Shown: in pieces, positions 26,492-35,882 of the stretch
Numbering within the stretch: position 1 is the first letter of the stretch
Layout of the letters: each line of letters starts with the position of its first letter
Assembly (NCBI GenBank): GCA_963806635.1
Contig: CAWDZA010000015.1
Span: forward strand, 1,240,001-1,304,000
DNA length: 64,000 nucleotides
Reading direction: 5' to 3'
Source: CAVVEQ01 sp963806635
Lineage (GTDB): Bacteria; Chloroflexota; Anaerolineae; Anaerolineales; Anaerolineaceae
Notes under the pieces: model-generated
What the model saw: only the letters and a program-made list of their open reading frames with translations
The model's database searches: none
What the model was told of the DNA's origin: nothing
Position numbers and translations under genes: made by a program

Positions 26492-27733
26492 CTATTTAAC
26501 TTGATTTGACTCATTTTCCATGAGGATATCGCACAATTCGCGTACTGCTCCATGACCGCCCTTGAACCCGAGCACGCAGTCGGCTGCGCGCAGAACCGCT
26601 GGTTGGGCGTCCGCCGGGGCAATAAAGCAGCTGACGATCGGGAGGCAGGGCAAATCGTTTAAATCATTGCCCATATAAATAGTCTCTCCCGGGTCAATCT
26701 TTCGTTCATCGAGAATCTCTTTCAAAAGGGACGCCTTGTCCATTATCCCCTGATAAACCTCAACATTCATTTTCTTGCAGCGGGCGGTCACAACCGGATT
26801 GATTTCTCGGGAGATCACAACGGGATGAATGCTGGTAGTTTGACGAAGTAAAGAAAGCCCATAACTATCGGACCGGTTTCCTGCGACCCGCTCGTTCCCA
26901 TTTTCATCCACCCAAACCCGATTGTCGGTCAACACACCGTCAAAATCCATTACAAGCAGACTCACCTTTTCCGGGATACTGCGTCGCTTCTTGGCTGGGT
27001 CCACGAATTCCAAGCCGCTGTTCAGCACCAGGTACTCGTAACGCTTCCAGTCGAAGGGAGTATCGATATCCACGGTATAGCGCCCATCCAGCACAAGCGG
27101 CAGGATCACTTCACCGCTCAGTGATTTCTTTTGGTAAATCGTTGATACGCGGATCGCATCCACGTGCCCTGTCTGCCAGTGCACCGGCGGCAGCGCTTGC
27201 CGGGGCGCATTGTAAGGTTCAGCAAGTCCAGGGACCTTCAAAAGCGGACGCATGGGTTTTTCATCCCCATCCAGGATCCACATTTTGTGCGGGTTCTGCC
27301 CCGCTGAAACCACTCCGCGTACCGAATCTGCCTCAGGATGATCGATCAGCTTGCGAACAGCATTATCCACACAATCCAACGGACGGAACGGGGAGGTAGG
27401 TCTTAATTGAACCATAATCTCGGGCTCATAGCCCTCGTGGATTTTCAACCAATCCAGGGCCTGGGTAAAAACAGGCAGATCTGTGGAATCATCGCGGGCG
27501 AATTCTGCCGGACGCAGGAAGGGTGCCTCCGCGCCGTATTCCCGCGCCACCGAAGCAATCTCCTCATCATCGGTGGAAACGAGCACGCGGGTGACGGTTT
27601 CCGCCCGCAGCCCTGCCTCGATGCTGTAGGCGATCAAAGGGTAGCCGGCAAATGGGCGAATGTTCTTACGCGGGATACCCTTGGAACCTCCGCGCGCGGG
27701 GATGATCGCCAGAACCTCGGGTTTGCTCACCAT
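26492..27733 (-). CDS. CMP-nonulosonate synthetase (NeuA-like) fused to a KdsC-like HAD phosphatase
   Basis: 413 residues. Residues 1-235 are a cytidylyltransferase: IIPARGGSKGIPRKNIRPF, VLVSTDDEEIA and QLRPTSPFRP. Residues 245-410 are a HAD phosphatase with LLVMDFDGVLTDN (nucleophile Asp), a serine in VVISREI, and YMGNDLNDLPCL (acidic metal site). The fusion recalls animal CMP-sialic acid synthetases, and KdsC-like domains can dephosphorylate the 9-phosphate product of the synthase. It lies next to the NeuB-like gene and overlaps the SDR gene by seven bases. Confidence 0.92.
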   Translation of the reverse strand: MVSKPEVLAIIPARGGSKGIPRKNIRPFAGYPLIAYSIEAGLRAETVTRVLVSTDDEEIASVAREYGAEAPFLRPAEFARDDSTDLPVFTQALDWLKIHEGYEPEIMVQLRPTSPFRPLDCVDNAVRKLIDHPEADSVRGVVSAGQNPHKMWILDGDEKPMRPLLKVPGLAEPYNAPRQALPPVHWQTGHVDAIRVSTIYQKKSLSGEVILPLVLDGRYTVDIDTPFDWKRYEYLVLNSGLEFVDPAKKRRSIPEKVSLLVMDFDGVLTDNRVWVDENGNERVAGNRSDSYGLSLLRQTTSIHPVVISREINPVVTARCKKMNVEVYQGIMDKASLLKEILDERKIDPGETIYMGNDLNDLPCLPIVSCFIAPADAQPAVLRAADCVLGFKGGHGAVRELCDILMENESNQVK

Positions 27734-28548
27734 GCCGTCCAGCCCCCATCCACCACCACGTTGGATCCAGTCATATAGGATGAAGCATCCGAGGCGAGAA
27801 AAAGCAAAGCGCCGTTCATTTCGTCCTGTTTCGCCATCCGGCCCAACACGGTTCGGGAGGAATAGTTTTGAGTAAAAACCTCGTCATGGTTGTTATAAAC
27901 CCCGCCAGGGGTCAGCGCGTTTGCGCGGATATTTTTCCCAGCGTAATAAGTGGCCAGGTAACGGGTGAGCCCAAGAACCCCTGCCTTGGTTACAGAGTAA
28001 TACACCGGTTTAAATTGATCAGGTTTTCCCGGTTTCTTGTAAATACGCTGATCCGGACCCACCAACCCGTAGGTGGAGCAGATATTGATGATAACCCCTC
28101 GCTCCCGGGAAACCATTTTGCTCGTGGCAGCCTGGGCGCAGAGGAACATGCCAGTGAGGTTTACGTCCAGGGCTTGCTGCCAGGCTTCCAGGGGAAAGGT
28201 CTCGAAGGCATTCGAAGATTGCTCATGGTTGGCCTCGTCGAATTTCGGATCCTTGGCAGCGCTGCAGACCAGGATATCCGGACCACCGAATTTATCGTCG
28301 CAAAAGGCAACCATTTGTGCCACAGATTTTGGATCGGTTACATCCACCTTGCAGGCGGCGGCCAGCATCCCCCGCGCGGTGATGGAAAGTGCTGTGCCTT
28401 CCGCGGCTTCAAGGTTGAAATCCGCCACAACCACCCCCGCCCCGGCTTGCGCCAGGGTCATACAGAACTGTCGCCCCAGCAAACCCGCTCCGCCTGTCAC
28501 GATGACCGAGCGGTCCTTGAGATTGAATTTGTCAAAAATACTATCCAT
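27727..28548 (-). CDS. SDR family oxidoreductase
   Basis: 273 residues: SVIVTGGAGLLGRQFCMTLA, VDVTDPKSVAQM, NICSTYGLVGP and the catalytic YYSVTKAG, ending VVDGGWTAW. A classical NAD(P)-dependent SDR. It sits between the CMP-sugar synthetase and the Gfo/Idh oxidoreductase, so probably acts on a nonulosonate precursor. The substrate cannot be read from the sequence. Confidence 0.9.
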   Translation of the reverse strand: MDSIFDKFNLKDRSVIVTGGAGLLGRQFCMTLAQAGAGVVVADFNLEAAEGTALSITARGMLAAACKVDVTDPKSVAQMVAFCDDKFGGPDILVCSAAKDPKFDEANHEQSSNAFETFPLEAWQQALDVNLTGMFLCAQAATSKMVSRERGVIINICSTYGLVGPDQRIYKKPGKPDQFKPVYYSVTKAGVLGLTRYLATYYAGKNIRANALTPGGVYNNHDEVFTQNYSSRTVLGRMAKQDEMNGALLFLASDASSYMTGSNVVVDGGWTAW

Positions 28549-28559
28549 AATGTGGTCCC

Positions 28560-29542
28560 TTATCTGTTATTCTGTTCCGCGCTGAAGTCATAGATCTCCT
28601 GAACCAATCGCTGGGTTCGAAGGCCATCCTCCAAAGTGCAAAGTGGTGCTTGTTCTCCGCGAGTCATTCGGATGAAATGGCGCATTTCTTCCAGAAAAAG
28701 GTCATTGCGATCGAATCCCTCGGGTGGAAGCGCGGTTTCCCAATCCCCAGTGGCTGTGCGGTAAATCCTTGCAGCTCCGGTATTGTTCTTCCATTCAATC
28801 AAACCATTACTGCCGGTAATTTCCAACATGTGTAGCGGTGGCTGGCGGAAATAATCCAGCGTCAAGCTGCCCTCCACCCCACCCGGGTAGTGCAGGGTGG
28901 CTTTGGCCAGATCCTCCACGTCGATCTCCAGGTCGCTGACCTTGCTGGTGAATCCCCAGCGGAGCGTTGCGTCACCGAAGATCCAGCCCAGGTAATCCAA
29001 CGGGTGGCATAGCGTCCGCAGCACCCCGCCCCCCAGATCCGTTCTCGCGGCATAACTCTGCCGGTAATCCTCCCAGGGATGCCAACCAGGCAAATATTCA
29101 CCCCATTGGCAGATGAAACTGAGCGGCCGGCCAATTTCACCCTGTTGAACCCACTCCGCAACTTTCCGCAGCGTGGGGTGAAAGCGGAATTGGAACCCCA
29201 TCAACAGGTTTCCCTCCCCACTCTTAAGTGAGGATTTCAGCTCTTCAATCCGCTCGAAGATTTTGCGAGATTGGCTTTTCCATCAGAATCGCACATCCGG
29301 CTTTGGCGGCTGGAATGGCTGCATCCAGGTGCAAGGCGGTCGGGTTGGAGATGACCACGCCATCCGGTCCTTCTCCCAATGCAGCATTCTAGGTCGTGGA
29401 AAACCGGTATGGAAGAGAACTCTTCCAGGTCAAGGGTGGAGTGGTTTGTACGGAAGAGGATAATATCATGCTCGCCCAGGGCAATCAAATTGCGTAAGTG
29501 ACGGCGTCCGATGGAACCCAAGCCCACGATCAGGAATTTCAT
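28560..29542 (-). pseudogene. Gfo/Idh/MocA family oxidoreductase, two frameshifts
   Basis: About 325 residues when repaired. The N-terminal Rossmann motif is MKFLIVGLGSIGRRHLRNL. The middle reads NPTALHLDAAIPAAKAG and ILMEKPIS (the family's EKP motif), then FQFRFHPTLRKVAEW and RTDLGGGVLRTLCHPLDY. One extra base lies near 29385-29391 and another near 29256-29260. Both flanks are highly conserved, so sequencing error is likely. Probably an NAD(P)-dependent sugar dehydrogenase of the polymer pathway. Confidence 0.82.
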
Positions 29543-30996
29543 TTAGCACCCATATCCCGAGTTTTTTTGTCGATCAATGAGGCCAGAAATTCCCCGGTGC
29601 GCCTGCCAGCCAGGCCATCTGTAAAGCTAACTTCTTCCTGGATGAATTTTCTTCTGGACTCGGTGCCACCCAGAGGATCCTTCAGGTAATCCTCTATGGC
29701 TGCAATGAGCTGTTCTGTATCAAAGATCACCTTTCCAGCACCGGCCTCGCGAAAGCGTTGATGGGTGGGCCATTCGCCGATCTCGGAGAGTGCCAGCGAA
29801 AAATGGTCCTTCTGATTCCAACCGCCTAACGCGTCAATACACATACTAATGATCGGCCGGTCATGGATAGCCGCTTCCACAACCATGGTCGAATAGACGG
29901 TCAGGAATACGTCAGAATAGGCCATCATGGAAGTTTTCTCAGGCATGTCCTCCCCGGAATAGTAACCCAATTCCCCGCCCAGGGGTACCGGTTCCACAAC
30001 ATGGACGTGTGGGTAATCCTCGGCCAGCCTTTCGATCCTCTGTCGCTCACCTGCGAAAAGAGGATCATTTAAAAAGTGATTGGGGTGCAGGCGGATCAAC
30101 AATTGGCAGGGCTCGGATAATTTGTCTGATGCCACTAATTTTGCCAGGGCTTCAACGTTTTGGTAATTCGGCGAAAACGTGATGAAACTGCAGGCATATC
30201 CCAGAAGTTTCCGTTTCGGATCCAGTTTGTGCATCCGGAAATAATCCCCGCGATCCAGGAGCCATTCCTTGCGGAAGTAGCCATCATAGGAAGGGATACC
30301 GCCAATATTAACCCTCCGCGGATCCCAATCATCGCCCTCCACCAGCTCCTGGACCTGCTTTTCAGACCAGCAGGTGATCCAATCCACAGGTGCACCAGGG
30401 AGCGAGTAACTCGAGGGGTTATCCCAGCCGACCACGACTGCGGCGGTCTGGATTCCTCTCTTGCTCGCCTCACGCAGTAAATAGCGGTCCAGTCTCCACC
30501 CGGGAGTGCTGGAGATAACAAGTTCCGGGTTATATTTTTCAAATAGGTCTTGGTAAAGGCTTGGAGAATATTGTAGTTGCGCCTTCCGCACCCAATTCCG
30601 CGCTGTTTTTGACCTTCTCATCAACCAGACGTATGCTTTCATGAAAGGCATCAGCAGTCTGCGTTTGCCCTCTGCCTCCGCCTGGACCTGGCGGATATGA
30701 CTGGTAAGCGCTTCCACATTGATCCTGCCCGAAGCTCCCACCCGCCGCAGAAATTGCAGCCACCATTGCCTACCCGGTTGAAAAGTCTCAGCATATGTGT
30801 GAGCTTCCTTAAGCCGTAATCCTTCCACAGTCAAACCGGGTTGTCCAAACCGACTTGTGATCTGGTTGATCAAGCCGTCATCCGTCAGCAGGATCACTTC
30901 AATGCCCGCCTTGAGCAGGGTGGGAACAACATCACTTTGCAGGAAGTACACAACTGCCAGTCCGTGATCCGCGCTGATGAAAACACGTTTTCCCAT
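29539..30996 (-). CDS. Surface-carbohydrate synthesis protein, GT-B / CDP-glycerol-transferase-like
   Basis: 485 residues: RVFISADHGLAVVYFLQSDVV at the start, LVISSTPGWRLDRYLL, VVGWDNPSSYSLPG, LLIRLHPNHFLNDP and a C-terminal SDVFLTVYSTMVVEAAIHDRP, where the donor site of GT-B enzymes lies. Predicted to transfer a sugar or polyol phosphate. ATG at 30994-30996 is preferred to a TTG one codon before. It overlaps the start of the Gfo/Idh gene. Confidence 0.72.
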   Translation of the reverse strand: MGKRVFISADHGLAVVYFLQSDVVPTLLKAGIEVILLTDDGLINQITSRFGQPGLTVEGLRLKEAHTYAETFQPGRQWWLQFLRRVGASGRINVEALTSHIRQVQAEAEGKRRLLMPFMKAYVWLMRRSKTARNWVRKAQLQYSPSLYQDLFEKYNPELVISSTPGWRLDRYLLREASKRGIQTAAVVVGWDNPSSYSLPGAPVDWITCWSEKQVQELVEGDDWDPRRVNIGGIPSYDGYFRKEWLLDRGDYFRMHKLDPKRKLLGYACSFITFSPNYQNVEALAKLVASDKLSEPCQLLIRLHPNHFLNDPLFAGERQRIERLAEDYPHVHVVEPVPLGGELGYYSGEDMPEKTSMMAYSDVFLTVYSTMVVEAAIHDRPIISMCIDALGGWNQKDHFSLALSEIGEWPTHQRFREAGAGKVIFDTEQLIAAIEDYLKDPLGGTESRRKFIQEEVSFTDGLAGRRTGEFLASLIDKKTRDMGAK

Positions 30997-31006
30997 CAAT
31001 AATCTC

Positions 31007-31948
31007 TCAGTCCCGGTAATAAATATTGAAAATGCGGTTGTAAATCCCTAATAACAGGGTTTTTACCGGTCTCGATTCAAAGAATCTGCGTCCTTTTTGT
31101 ATGCTGCGTTTCCGCTCCTGGTCATTCGGTAACATCGTATTACTCAAGTTCATCGCCAGGGGCTGTGTAGTCATCAATCGCAGGTATCCAGCATCGTTCA
31201 TCCGCCGGTCCAGCTCTTTCACCTGCCCCATCGGACGGTTCATCTCAAAAGGCAGGAATTCAGTCAGGGTGGACTTATAGGCGGTGAATTGCCAGTGCGA
31301 ACTGCCGGCAAAAGCCTGCAAACCTCTAAATGTCAGGCGTACATCCTCGGCGTTATCGATCAGGCTTCGACTGTACTCCTCGGTCTGACCCAGGCTGAGG
31401 TTGAATTCGTGCAGGGTTTGGAAAGGCACCAGGTGACCGCGTTCCACAGTTACATCACTATTCTTTTCCGCCCAGGCAACTGTCTGGGAATAGAACTCCG
31501 GGTTTGTCTGAAAGGGACGCGCCGTCACCATGCCGGTCTTTGGGTAGGTTTCCAGGATCTTTAAAGATCCTGAGAGCCAGCCTTTGGAAAATTGGCAGTC
31601 ATTATCCGTATAGGCAATGATCTCACCCGGGGCACTGGAGAGGATGATGTTCCATGCGCCGCCCTTGCCCAGGTTCTTTTCGGAAAGAATCAGATACTGG
31701 ATCTTCCCGGCATCCTGAGCATCGCGAAGATACTTGATCACTTCCTCGCAGGAGCCGTTATCAAAGACCATCAGGTCGTAATCCAGATCGGTGTTATCCC
31801 AGATGCTGGTCAGGCAAGCATCCAGAACATTGAGCATATCCGCATAGTACCCGCTCAGGAAAGGAATATAGTTTAACACCGCCACCGTAATTCTTGCCGG
31901 CTGGGCGACTTCCTTTACAAATTTTGCTGGATTTTGACCTATGCGCAT
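31007..31948 (-). CDS. Family 2 glycosyltransferase
   Basis: 313 residues. ITVAVLNYIPFLSGYYADML, LMVFDNGSCEEVIKYL, EKNLGKGGAWNIIL and IAYTDNDCQFSKGW (DND metal site). Acts in the cytosol on a lipid-linked acceptor. The ending is basic (KGRRFFESRPVK). Confidence 0.87.
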   Translation of the reverse strand: MRIGQNPAKFVKEVAQPARITVAVLNYIPFLSGYYADMLNVLDACLTSIWDNTDLDYDLMVFDNGSCEEVIKYLRDAQDAGKIQYLILSEKNLGKGGAWNIILSSAPGEIIAYTDNDCQFSKGWLSGSLKILETYPKTGMVTARPFQTNPEFYSQTVAWAEKNSDVTVERGHLVPFQTLHEFNLSLGQTEEYSRSLIDNAEDVRLTFRGLQAFAGSSHWQFTAYKSTLTEFLPFEMNRPMGQVKELDRRMNDAGYLRLMTTQPLAMNLSNTMLPNDQERKRSIQKGRRFFESRPVKTLLLGIYNRIFNIYYRD

Positions 31949-31987
31949 CCTGTGTAATCCTTAATATTTCACAAATTCTTCAATCAA

Positions 31988-32920
31988 TTATCCACTCACC
32001 CTGGCAGGTTTGCTAAGGTGTGGTCGAAATTCCCGATATGCTTTAAAAGGGTGGAAAATGGCAAAAAATGCCTGGTTGAGAAAATCCGAGTTCAGTTTCC
32101 GCACCGGCCAGGTTTCCACTTCTCTCACTGCTGAAGCCCAGGTGAGGTTTTTACGCCTTAACTGTCCATCAACCAGGCGGTAATCGCAATCCTCAATATG
32201 AAAAATCGTCCGCTTTCCACCTGCCAGGCGCACATTTTCTCCCGATTCAGGCAGGCGGTAATGCGGTTTCCCGCCTGGCAGGTGGCTGTAATCGTGATCC
32301 TGGTGGATGACTGTGATCGATCCAGTTGCATCGATCACCTTCCAACCTTCCCGGCGACCTTCGTAGATCATCCAGTTATCCCAACCGGCGCGCCCCACCG
32401 CGAAATCCGGGACGTGCTGAAAACAGGCGCGGGGGAAAATAAAATAATCGCTACCCATTGGGGGATGCAGCCTGCCATTTGAGCGAACATCCGCTAGCAG
32501 TATTTCTTCCCATCCCGAAGATCCTCCTATGGATTCGCGCACATCCAAGTCCCAGCGCTGACCAACTGCCAGGAATCTCTCTGCCAATTTTTGGAGGATT
32601 CGGGCGTTTTCCAGGAAATCCTGCAGCAGAAGAACATCCGCATTTACGTATGCCAGAAGCGGGCTTTCATTGACGCTCCTGCCTAGTTCAAAGATCGATG
32701 AGATGAGTGGCGTGCCTTCGCTGTTGGTTTTCACAGCGGGAAGGTGCCTAACCCCAAGATCAGAAGCAACTTTATCGATACCCTCCTCGCCACCGATCAG
32801 CGCGATCTCCACATCTGTTCCAAACGCGGTCCAGGTTCGGATGGCATTGCGCTGGATCAGGTCGATGTGCGCTTCGCGGAAGGGTTTGGGCGCGGTGAAA
32901 ATGGTGATGAGCGGGGTCAT
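31988..32920 (-). CDS. Glycosyltransferase-like protein (GT-A fold)
   Basis: 310 residues: TIFTAPKPFREAHIDLIQRN, ALIGGEEGID and LLAYVNADVLLLQDF (N-A-D in the position of a DxD site), GSDYFIFPRA and AGWDNWMIYE. This pattern appears in glycosyltransferases of polymer clusters of the environmental sequence type. Start overlaps the stop of the SpsF-like gene (ATGA). Confidence 0.72.
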   Translation of the reverse strand: MTPLITIFTAPKPFREAHIDLIQRNAIRTWTAFGTDVEIALIGGEEGIDKVASDLGVRHLPAVKTNSEGTPLISSIFELGRSVNESPLLAYVNADVLLLQDFLENARILQKLAERFLAVGQRWDLDVRESIGGSSGWEEILLADVRSNGRLHPPMGSDYFIFPRACFQHVPDFAVGRAGWDNWMIYEGRREGWKVIDATGSITVIHQDHDYSHLPGGKPHYRLPESGENVRLAGGKRTIFHIEDCDYRLVDGQLRRKNLTWASAVREVETWPVRKLNSDFLNQAFFAIFHPFKAYREFRPHLSKPARVSG

Positions 32921-33684
32921 GATTTTCCTCCGCGTTCATCCACATCCAGATAACTTTTATGCGATGTGCCGGCGTTAATCAGGGTCAATTCCGGCTTGGA
33001 TTCCATCAGTTCGAGAACTGCTTGCCAGCGAAAATCCTCCAACGGTGAAAAATGTTTGTAGATCCTGCGAATCAATTCCAGGTCATCGGCTGTATCAACT
33101 GTCCAGCGCAGGCTGCCATAATCCGGTTCATGGTTCAGGATCTTCAAATTGAATCTGCCTGGTTGATCGTAGAGATATGGAAAAACATGCTCGCGTTCGG
33201 CGGGGAGTTTTGCTTCGCGCCAGGCGCGCTCCAACGCAGAGAATGTGGAAACTTCCACATCCAGCCCGATCGGGTAGGTGCGGTGGAAAGGCGGAGGCAG
33301 CCTTGTGGCGGCAAAATCCACACAATTTTCCTGGCATGCCAGCACAGTTTCATCGATCAAGCCAGGGTCGATCACCGGGCAATCTGCTGTAACACGGACA
33401 ATGTAACGTGGTGAGTATGTCACTCCGGCCTGGTAGAAGCGATCCAGAACATCCTGCATCGAGCCGCGGAAGCAATCAACCTGATGTTCATGGCACCACT
33501 CCGCCAGAACTTCGTCGCTCGGATCCGTCGTCGTCGCCACCAGGATATTGTCGATACTTCGGGCAAGTTTCACACGATCCAGCACCCGTTCCAGCATGGG
33601 TTTGCCGCAGATATCCAGCAGCACCTTGCCCGGAAGACGGGAGGAAGCCATGCGTGCCTGAATGATCGCCAGCGTGCCGGTCAC
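32917..33684 (-). CDS. SpsF-like cytidylyltransferase
   Basis: 255 residues: LAIIQARMASSRLPGKVLLDI is the SpsF / CMP-sugar synthetase nucleotide-binding loop, then ILVATTTDPSDEVLAEW and VRVTADCPVIDPGLIDE. SpsF proteins activate a sugar acid made by the SpsE (NeuB-type) partner; the SAF-containing synthase is two genes upstream. Start is GTG, overlapping the previous gene's stop (GTGA). Confidence 0.88.
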   Translation of the reverse strand: MTGTLAIIQARMASSRLPGKVLLDICGKPMLERVLDRVKLARSIDNILVATTTDPSDEVLAEWCHEHQVDCFRGSMQDVLDRFYQAGVTYSPRYIVRVTADCPVIDPGLIDETVLACQENCVDFAATRLPPPFHRTYPIGLDVEVSTFSALERAWREAKLPAEREHVFPYLYDQPGRFNLKILNHEPDYGSLRWTVDTADDLELIRRIYKHFSPLEDFRWQAVLELMESKPELTLINAGTSHKSYLDVDERGGKS

Positions 33685-34793
33685 CGCGAAGCCTCCAGTG
33701 CCATCTCATACGCCTTGAATAGAAGCGGAGAGTTGCGTTTCCAATCCGCTTTTTCTTCCATCAACTTGCGGTTGCGCACACCCATTTCAGATAATCGCAA
33801 TTTGGATTCGCAAACATCAATCATGATCCGCGAAAGCGCGGCTGCATCTCCGTCCGGAAAGACCCAGCCGTTCACTCCATCCTGCACCCACTCTTTGTTT
33901 GCTGGAATATCGGAGACAGCCACAGGGGTTCCGCATGCCATGGCTTCGAGCAAGGAAACCGATGAACCATCCACGTGGGATGCGCTCGCATAAAGATCGG
34001 CTGTACGGTAGTAACCCGGCAGGTCATTCAGCCCCACCCTGCCAGGCATGAAAATCACTTCTTCCGCATCAGCCTCGCGGATCATGGTTCGGAATTTTTC
34101 TCCCAGCGAACCATCCCCCGGCAGCAGCAAGCGCAGTTCTGGATATCTCTGGACAGCAGCAAAAAACGCCTGCAGCACCACATCCACGCCGTAGCGCGGC
34201 TCCCAGGAACGATTGCAGAGGATGACAACATTATTCTCCCAGCCCAATTTCCTACGCAATTCTGAACCATCGCCTGGCGAAAAATGATCCAGATCCACCC
34301 CCCAGGGAAATTTAACGATCCTTGCAGGTAGAAAACCCATGCGGGCTGCTTTTTCGGCGCTCGCCTGGCAATCCACCAGAAGTGCTCCGCTGGCGGCGAG
34401 CGCTTTCTGTGCCTTCTGCCAGGTCGCCTCGGATTCATCCACGTCCTGCATCAGGTCAAAACCCCAGGACATGCCCGCTATGGGGCGGAATCCTGTCAGC
34501 GAGGCAAGATAGGTGCAATCCGGCAGCGGTCCGGCATGCACCAGATCCGGTTTCACTTCTTGAATTATCTCCGCGAGTTCTCCTTGCAGGTCTTCAATCC
34601 TGTGCTGCAATCTGCTCTGCAAAGATGTCTTCCACACAAGCTCGGTGATCCTCTCGGGTAAGGAGATTTTTCTAGAAGCCAGGTTTTCGCCTTCCAGCCG
34701 GAGCAGGTACACCTCGTTCACGCTCTTTGAAAGAACATTCAAAAAGCGCTCGTCGTGTGGGGAATAATCGCGGGTGAAGTAGATCAGTCTCAC
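33681..34793 (-). CDS. Family 4 glycosyltransferase
   Basis: 370 residues of a GT-B retaining enzyme: VHAGPLPDCTYLASL in the acceptor half, then FPWGVDLDHFSPGDG, LLPGDGSLGEKF and the donor-site SHVDGSSVSLLEAMACGTPVAVSDIP (EX7E-like). Starts with GTG overlapping the stop of the SpsE-like gene. Confidence 0.9.
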   Translation of the reverse strand: MRLIYFTRDYSPHDERFLNVLSKSVNEVYLLRLEGENLASRKISLPERITELVWKTSLQSRLQHRIEDLQGELAEIIQEVKPDLVHAGPLPDCTYLASLTGFRPIAGMSWGFDLMQDVDESEATWQKAQKALAASGALLVDCQASAEKAARMGFLPARIVKFPWGVDLDHFSPGDGSELRRKLGWENNVVILCNRSWEPRYGVDVVLQAFFAAVQRYPELRLLLPGDGSLGEKFRTMIREADAEEVIFMPGRVGLNDLPGYYRTADLYASASHVDGSSVSLLEAMACGTPVAVSDIPANKEWVQDGVNGWVFPDGDAAALSRIMIDVCESKLRLSEMGVRNRKLMEEKADWKRNSPLLFKAYEMALEASR

Positions 34794-35857
34794 TTGCCCA
34801 GGTCCATCCAGGTGAGTTCTTTTCCAGTTTGGATATCATTCATCAGGCGCGTGCCTATAACCTGGGACAACTCCGAGGGCAGGATCGCACCCGGGGTTGC
34901 CGGACGCAATACGGCGATCATCTCGCGGGTAAGCGTCTCGCCTGCTTTCAAATCCCTGGCTGCCCGCAGACATCGCCGCTGAATGATCACGGTTTCCCGT
35001 TCATTCTCTGCCACGGTCTTGTCTCCGCTGCCCAGCGCGTTCTCCAGCTCACGGGTGGCATCCACCATCGCCCGCCAACTCACCGGGTTCATGGCAAAGT
35101 GGTGGTCTGGTCCCTCGCGGAGGTTATCGTCGGTGAAGTGTTTCTCGATCACCCTGGCACCCAATGCCACTGCGCCCAGCACAGTGGTGTACCCGGCGGT
35201 GTGGTCGGAAAGGCCAAGGATCACCTCTGGGAACATCTGCGCGTAAGTTTTGAGTACGTTCAGATTGATATGTTTGTAATTTTCAGCCGAGGCGGTGTAG
35301 TTGGTGTTGCACTGCATCAACACAAGCTGCGAATTCAATCTCAGGATGGCATGCACCGCGCGTTGCACTTCGCCAATATCGCACGCCCCGGTCGCCAGCA
35401 ACACCGGTTTCCCCTTCGAGGCGATGTACTCCAGGGTCTCGACCCAATCGATCTCCCCGGAGCCGATCTTGTGAGCGCGGACATAATCATCCAGCAGGTC
35501 AGTGGCAGCAAAATCATATGGCGAGGAGAAATACTCGATCCCGGCGTTATCACAATAATTTTTGAGGATGGGCGTCCAGTCATCCGGCACAGAGGCGGAT
35601 TGATAGACCTCGAACACCGAGCGCTTCCAGCTTGCCTGGTGGGATTGCTGCCCACCCAAATGTTTGAAACCGTAATCAGATACGATCCCGGCGGCATGGA
35701 AATTCTGAAATTTGGCGGCGTCTGCCCCGGCTTCCTTCGCCAGGTCGATCAACTTTTTCGCGCGTTCCAGGTCACCATCGTGATTGGCGGCAATATCCGC
35801 GATGAAGTAGACTGACCTGCCCGCACCGATCACCTTGTTGCCGATCTTGATCTCCAT
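34790..35857 (-). CDS. NeuB/SpsE-family synthase with C-terminal SAF domain
   Basis: 355 residues. VYFIADIAANHDGDLERAKKLI, AAKFQNFHAAGIV, VLLATGACDIGEV and GLSDHTAGYTT define the synthase barrel. From about residue 285 a SAF domain follows (RCLRAARDLKAGETLTREMI, ending GKELTWMDLGK). The ATG at 35855-35857 has AAAGGAGCGATC just before it. Paired with the SpsF-like cytidylyltransferase it should make and activate a nonulosonate or related acid. Confidence 0.9.
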   Translation of the reverse strand: MEIKIGNKVIGAGRSVYFIADIAANHDGDLERAKKLIDLAKEAGADAAKFQNFHAAGIVSDYGFKHLGGQQSHQASWKRSVFEVYQSASVPDDWTPILKNYCDNAGIEYFSSPYDFAATDLLDDYVRAHKIGSGEIDWVETLEYIASKGKPVLLATGACDIGEVQRAVHAILRLNSQLVLMQCNTNYTASAENYKHINLNVLKTYAQMFPEVILGLSDHTAGYTTVLGAVALGARVIEKHFTDDNLREGPDHHFAMNPVSWRAMVDATRELENALGSGDKTVAENERETVIIQRRCLRAARDLKAGETLTREMIAVLRPATPGAILPSELSQVIGTRLMNDIQTGKELTWMDLGK

Positions 35858-35882
35858 GATCGCTCCTTTCCTTTGGCTTTCG

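Noticed and set aside
34829..35815. Plus-strand open frame of 328 codons over the SpsE-like gene
   Set aside because: Shadow of a conserved synthase gene; no motif of its own.
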